Part shown: positions 59,691 to 64,000 of the stretch, in pieces
Numbering within the stretch: the first letter of the stretch is position 1
Layout of the letters: every line of letters starts with the position of its first letter
NCBI GenBank assembly: GCA_911728455.2
Contig: OU452224.1
Span: 5,146,001 to 5,210,000, forward strand
Direction of reading: 5' to 3'
Source of the DNA: Marthasterias glacialis
Lineage: Eukaryota; Echinodermata; Asteroidea; Forcipulatida; Asteriidae
Length of the DNA stretch: 64,000 nt
Notes under the pieces: model-generated
Database searches by the model: none
Told to the model about the DNA's origin: nothing
What the model saw: only the letters and a program-made list of their open reading frames with translations
Position numbers and translations under genes: made by a program

Positions 59691-62600
59691 AAAAAACGTA
59701 GAAAAAAAGTCGGCATCTCCACGGCCAATAACTCCGAAAATAATGGGGCTAGAGAGAATTGACCTGCAGTTTAAGTTCCACAGTCCTGCATCCGAAAATC
59801 TGGTTTTCCCGGCCAGCCAGGGCCATCTTCCGCCTTGAAACGACCAGGGAGCGGGGCTGCTCCGAGTGCGCTTCAAACGCCTGTCTAATGGCACTTTTGT
59901 ACACGAAGCTGTAACAGAGTGAAAACAAGACTTAGCAACGACTCTATCTCCCAAAGTATCAGCGGGAAACTGACAAATCTGACACTGTTGGAAAGCCCTG
60001 CTCATGGGCTTTCCGAAATTACCAGTTTTGGGGCCTCGGGATAAACAGGGAGGTTGTCAGGGACCGCGGAGTGAGGACACCCCGAGGATGTCTAGTGCAT
60101 ACGGAAATGCTGTGTGTACGTCAACAATAGCCATGGCTGCTACGTGTGTACTGGATCGAAGCCAGCAAAAAATAAAAACGCCGAAAAAAGAAGTCGGCAG
60201 CACCACGGCCAATAACCCCAGAAATAATGGGGCTAGAGAGAAATTTCTTGTACCTGCAGTTAGCTACCATAGTCTTGCATCCGAAAATCTGGTTTTCCCG
60301 GCCAGCCAGGGCCATCTTCCGCCTTGAAACGACCAGGGAGCGGGGCTGCTCCGAGTGCGCTTCAAACGCCTGTCTAATGGCACTTTTGTACACGAAGCTG
60401 TAACAGAGTGAAAACAAGACTTAGCAACGACTCTATCTCCCAAAGTATTGGCGGGAAACTGACAAGTCTGACACTGTTGGAAAGCCCTGCTCATGGGCTT
60501 TCCGAAAATGCCGGTCTTGGGGCTGCGGGATAAACAGGGAGGTTGCCAGGGACCGCCGAAGGAGGACATTCTGAGGATGTCCAGTGCATACGGACATGCT
60601 GTGTGTACGTCAACAATAGCCATGGCTGCTACGTGTGTAATGGATCGAAGCCAGCAAAAAAAAAAAAAAAAAACGCCGAAAAATAAAAGTCGGTGGCGCC
60701 ACGGCTAATAACTGCAGAAATAATGGGGCTAGAGAGAAATTTCTTGTACCTGCAGTTAGCTACCATAGTCCTGCATCCGAAAATCTGAATTTCCCGGCCA
60801 GCCAGGGCCATCTTCCGCCTTGAAACGACCAGGGAGCGGGGCTGCTCCTAGTGCGCTTCAAACGACTGTCTAATGACACTTTTGTACACGAAGCTGTAAC
60901 AGAGTGAAAACAAGACTTAGCAACGACTGTATCTCCCAACGTAATGGCGGGAAACTGACAAGTCTGACACTGTTGGAAAGCCCTGCTCATGGGCTTTCCG
61001 AAAATGCCGGTCTTGGGGCTGCGGGATAAACAGGGAGGTTGCCAGGGACCGCCGAAGGAGGACACCCGGAGGATGTCCAGTGCATACGGACATGCTGTGT
61101 GTACGTCAACAATAGCCATGGCTGCTACGTGTGTACTGGATCGAAGCCAGCAAAAAAACAAAACAAAAAACGCCAAAAAAGAAGTCGGTGGCGCCACGGC
61201 TAATAACTCCAGAAATAATGGGGCTAGAGAGAAATTTCTTGTACCTGCAGTTAGCTACCATAGTTCTGCATCCGAAAATCTGGTTTTCCCGGCTAGCCAG
61301 GGCCATCTTCCGCCTTGAAACGACCAGGGAGCGGGGCTGCTCCGAGTGCGCTTCAACCAACTGTCTAATGGCACTTTTGTACACGAAGCTGTAACAGAGT
61401 GAAATCAAGACTTAGCAACGACTGTATCTCCCAAAGTATTGGCGGGAAACTGACAAGTCTGACACTGTTGGAAAGCCCTGCTCATGGGCTTTCCGAAAAT
61501 GCCGGTCTTGGGGCTGCGGGATAAACAGGGAGGTTGCCAGGGACCGCGGAAGGAGGACACCCCGAGGATGTCCAGTGCATACAGCCATGCTGTGTGTACG
61601 TCAACAATAGCCATGGCTGCTACGTGTGTACTGGATCAAAGCCAGCAACAAATAAAAACGCCGAAAAAAGAAGTCGGCAGCACCACGGCTAATAACTGCA
61701 GAAATAATGGGGCTAGAGAGAAATTTCTTGTACCTGCAGTTAGCTACAATAGTCTTGCATCCGAAAATCTGGTTTTCCCGGCCAGCCAGGGCCATCTTCC
61801 GCCTTGAAACGACCAGGGAGCGGGGCTGCTCCGAGTGCGCTTCAAACGCCTGTCTAATGGCACTTTTGTACACGAAGCTGTAACAGAGTGAAAACAAGAC
61901 TTAGCAACGACTCTATCTCCCAAAGTATTGGCGGGAAACTGACAAGTCTGACACTGTTGGAAAGCCCTGCTCATGGGCTTTCCGAAAATGCCGGTCTTGG
62001 GGCTGCGGGATAAACAGGGAGGTTGCCAGGGACCGCCGAAGGAGGACATTCTGAGGATGTCCAGTGCATACGGACATGCTGTGTGTACGTCAACAATAGC
62101 CATGGCTGCTACGTGTGTAATGGATCGAAGCCAGCAAAAAAAAAAAAAAAAAAACGCCGAAAAATAAAAGTCAGTGGCGCCACGGCTAATAACTGCAGAA
62201 ATAATGGGGCTAGAGAGAAATTTCTTGTACCTGCAGTTAGCTACCATAGTCCTGCATCCGAAAATCTGAATTTCCCGGCCAGCCAGGGCCATCTTCCGCC
62301 TTGAAACGACCAGGGAGCGGGGCTGCTCCTAGTGCGCTTCAAACGACTGTCTAATGACACTTTTGTACACGAAGCTGTAACAGAGTGAAAACAAGACTTA
62401 GCAACGACTGTATCTCCCAACGTAATGGCGGGAAACTGACAAGTCTGACACTGTTGGAAAGCCCTGCTCATGGGCTTTCCGAAAATGCCGGTCTTGGGGC
62501 TGCGGGATAAACAGGGAGGTTGCCAGGGACCGCCGAAGGAGGACACCCGGAGGATGTCCAGTGCATACGGACATGCTGTGTGTACGTCAACAATAGCCAT

Positions 62601-64000
62601 GGCTGCTACGTGTGTACTGGATCGAAGCCAGCAAAAAAAAAAAAAAAAAACGCCAAAAAAGAAGTCGGTGGCGCCACGGCTAATAACTCCAGAAATAATG
62701 GGGCTAGAGAGAAATTTCTTGTACCTGCAGTTAGCTACCATAGTTCTGCATCCGAAAATCTGGTTTTCCCGGCTAGCCAGGGCCATCTTCCGCCTTGAAA
62801 CGACCAGGGAGCGGGGCTGCTCCGAGTGCGCTTCAACCAACTGTCTAATGGCACTTTTGTACACGAAGCTGTAACAGAGTGAAATCAAGACTTAGCAACG
62901 ACTGTATCTCCCAAAGTATTGGCGGGAAACTGACAAGTCTGACACTGTTGGAAAGCCCTGCTCATGGGCTTTCCGAAAATGCCGGTCTTGGGGCTGCGGG
63001 ATAAACAGGGAGGTTGCCAGGGACCGCGGAAGGAGGACACCCCGAGGATGTCCAGTGCATACAGCCATGCTGTGTGTACGTCAACAATAGCCATGGCTGC
63101 TACGTGTGTACTGGATCAAAGCCAGCAACAAATAAAAACGCCGAAAAAAGAAGTCGGCAGCACCACGGCTAATAACTGCAGAAATAATGGGGCTAGAGAG
63201 AAATTTCTTGTACCTGCAGTTAGCTACAATAGTCTTGCATCCGAAAATCTGGTTTTCCCGGCCAGCCAGGGCCATCTTCCGCCTTGAAACGACCAGGGAG
63301 CGGGGCTGCTCCGGGTGCGCTTCAAACAACTGTCTAATGGCACTTTTGTACACGAAGCTGTAACAGAGTGAAATCAAGACTTAGCAACGACTCTATCTCC
63401 CAAAGTATTGGCGAGAAACTGACAAGTCTGACACTGTTGAAAAGCCCTGCTCATGGGCTTTCCGAAAATCCGGTCTTGGGGCTGCGGGATAAACAGGGAG
63501 GTTGCCAGGGACCGCCGAAGGAGGACACCCTGAGGATGTCCAGTGCATAGGGACATGCTGTGTGTACGTCAACAATAGCCATGGCTGCTACGTGTGTACT
63601 GGATCGAAGCCAGCAAAAAAAAAAAAAAAACGCCGAAAAATCAAAGTCGGTGGCGCCACGGCTAATAACTCCAGAAATAATGGGGCTAGAGAGAAATTTC
63701 TTGTACCTGCAGTCAGCTACCATAGTCCTGCATCCGAAAATCTGGTTCTCCCGGCCAGCCAGGGCCATCTTCCGCCTTGAAACGACCAGGGAGCGGGGCT
63801 GCTCCGAGTGCGCTTCAAACGCCTGTCTAATGGCACTTTTGTACACGAAGCTGTAACAGAGTGAAAACAAGACTTAGCAACGACTGTATCTCCCAAAGTA
63901 TTGGCGGGAAACTGACAAGTCTGACACTGTTGGAAAGCCCTGCTCATGGGCTTTCCGAAAATGCCGGTCTTGGGGCTGCTGTATTAAACAGTGAGGTTCC
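59690..64000. repeat. Satellite of about 490-bp units, running off the window
   Basis: The landmark CATGGGCTTTCCGAAA recurs near 60003, 60492, 60988, 61483, 61972, 62469, 62963, 63456 and 63945, so the unit is 489-497 bp. Most of the length variation is in an A run after GGATCGAAGCCAGC. Each unit has a 9-bp perfect hairpin (GGAAAGCCC and GGGCTTTCC, 7-base loop). Diagnostic variants repeat every third unit: ATTCTGAGG with CTGAATTTCC (60493, 61973), ACCCGGAGG with CAACCAACTG (60989, 62470), and ATACAGCCATGC with GGATCAAAGCC (61484, 62964). A block of about 1,480 bp has thus been duplicated. Frames of up to 215 codons open on both strands, but none is recognised and they shift between units. Confidence 0.95.

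Noticed and set aside
62241-62888. A 215-codon open frame, the longest in the window, and similar ones in neighbouring units
   Set aside because: It crosses satellite units, its frame is not kept from unit to unit because unit lengths vary in the A run, and opposite-strand frames are open too.
59690-64000. The satellite as a 5S rRNA, snRNA or spliced-leader gene cluster
   Set aside because: I looked for the 5S internal promoter words, the U1, U2, U4, U5 and U6 core words and a clear Sm site next to a donor, and found none.

Overview
The window looks like AT-rich, intron-poor-in-exons nuclear DNA of an animal, probably a marine invertebrate. The reasons are sparse exon-like islands with AG/GT borders, many short non-autonomous DNA transposons with eukaryotic target-site duplications (9 bp, 8 bp, TTAA), (TTTA)n/(TTAG)n microsatellites and satellite DNA. 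No operon, bacterial promoter, CRISPR array, rRNA gene or whole protein-coding gene is visible. The species cannot be fixed from the sequence alone.

Layout. 1-4.7 kb: near-empty DNA with a TIR element (2503-3766) and two dispersed repeats. 4.8-14.7 kb: a large inverted duplication (arms 4771-6317 and 11662-14678). Its spacer is filled with foldback elements: a Mutator-like family with long inverted repeats and 9-bp duplications at 7804-8496 and 9679-10514, a relic at 10725-11553 and loose ends at 6318-7063, plus unrelated foldbacks at 7072-7714 and 8615-9533. A hAT-type element (12586-14167) sits inside the right arm. 16.6-23 kb: three tandem repeats (232 bp, about 75 bp, 102 bp), a TTAA-flanked MITE and some minus-strand coding-like fragments. 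23-31 kb: mostly empty, with small TIR elements and a 165-bp tandem repeat.

32.6-52.5 kb carries the best host-gene signal. Four plus-strand exon-like islands (32663-32765, 43988-44094, 44738-44917, 52390-52471) have AG/GT borders and mutually compatible codon phases. The 60-codon island at 44738-44917 reads like the C-terminal half of a C2 domain. Two copies of a 190-bp MITE in opposite orientation flank this part. 53-55.8 kb: a compound microsatellite, a piggyBac-type MITE with TTAA duplications and a duplicated block.

56.2-58.3 kb is a tandem array of about 13 minus-strand units. Each holds a tRNA-like pair of Pol III boxes (A box TAGCGTTGTGG, B box GGTTCGAATCC or close variants, 43-44 nt apart) followed by a run of T. 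58.9 kb to the window end is a satellite of about 490-bp units. It begins as degenerate copies and becomes a clean array in which a three-unit block of about 1,480 bp is repeated. These two arrays are the most unusual parts of the window.
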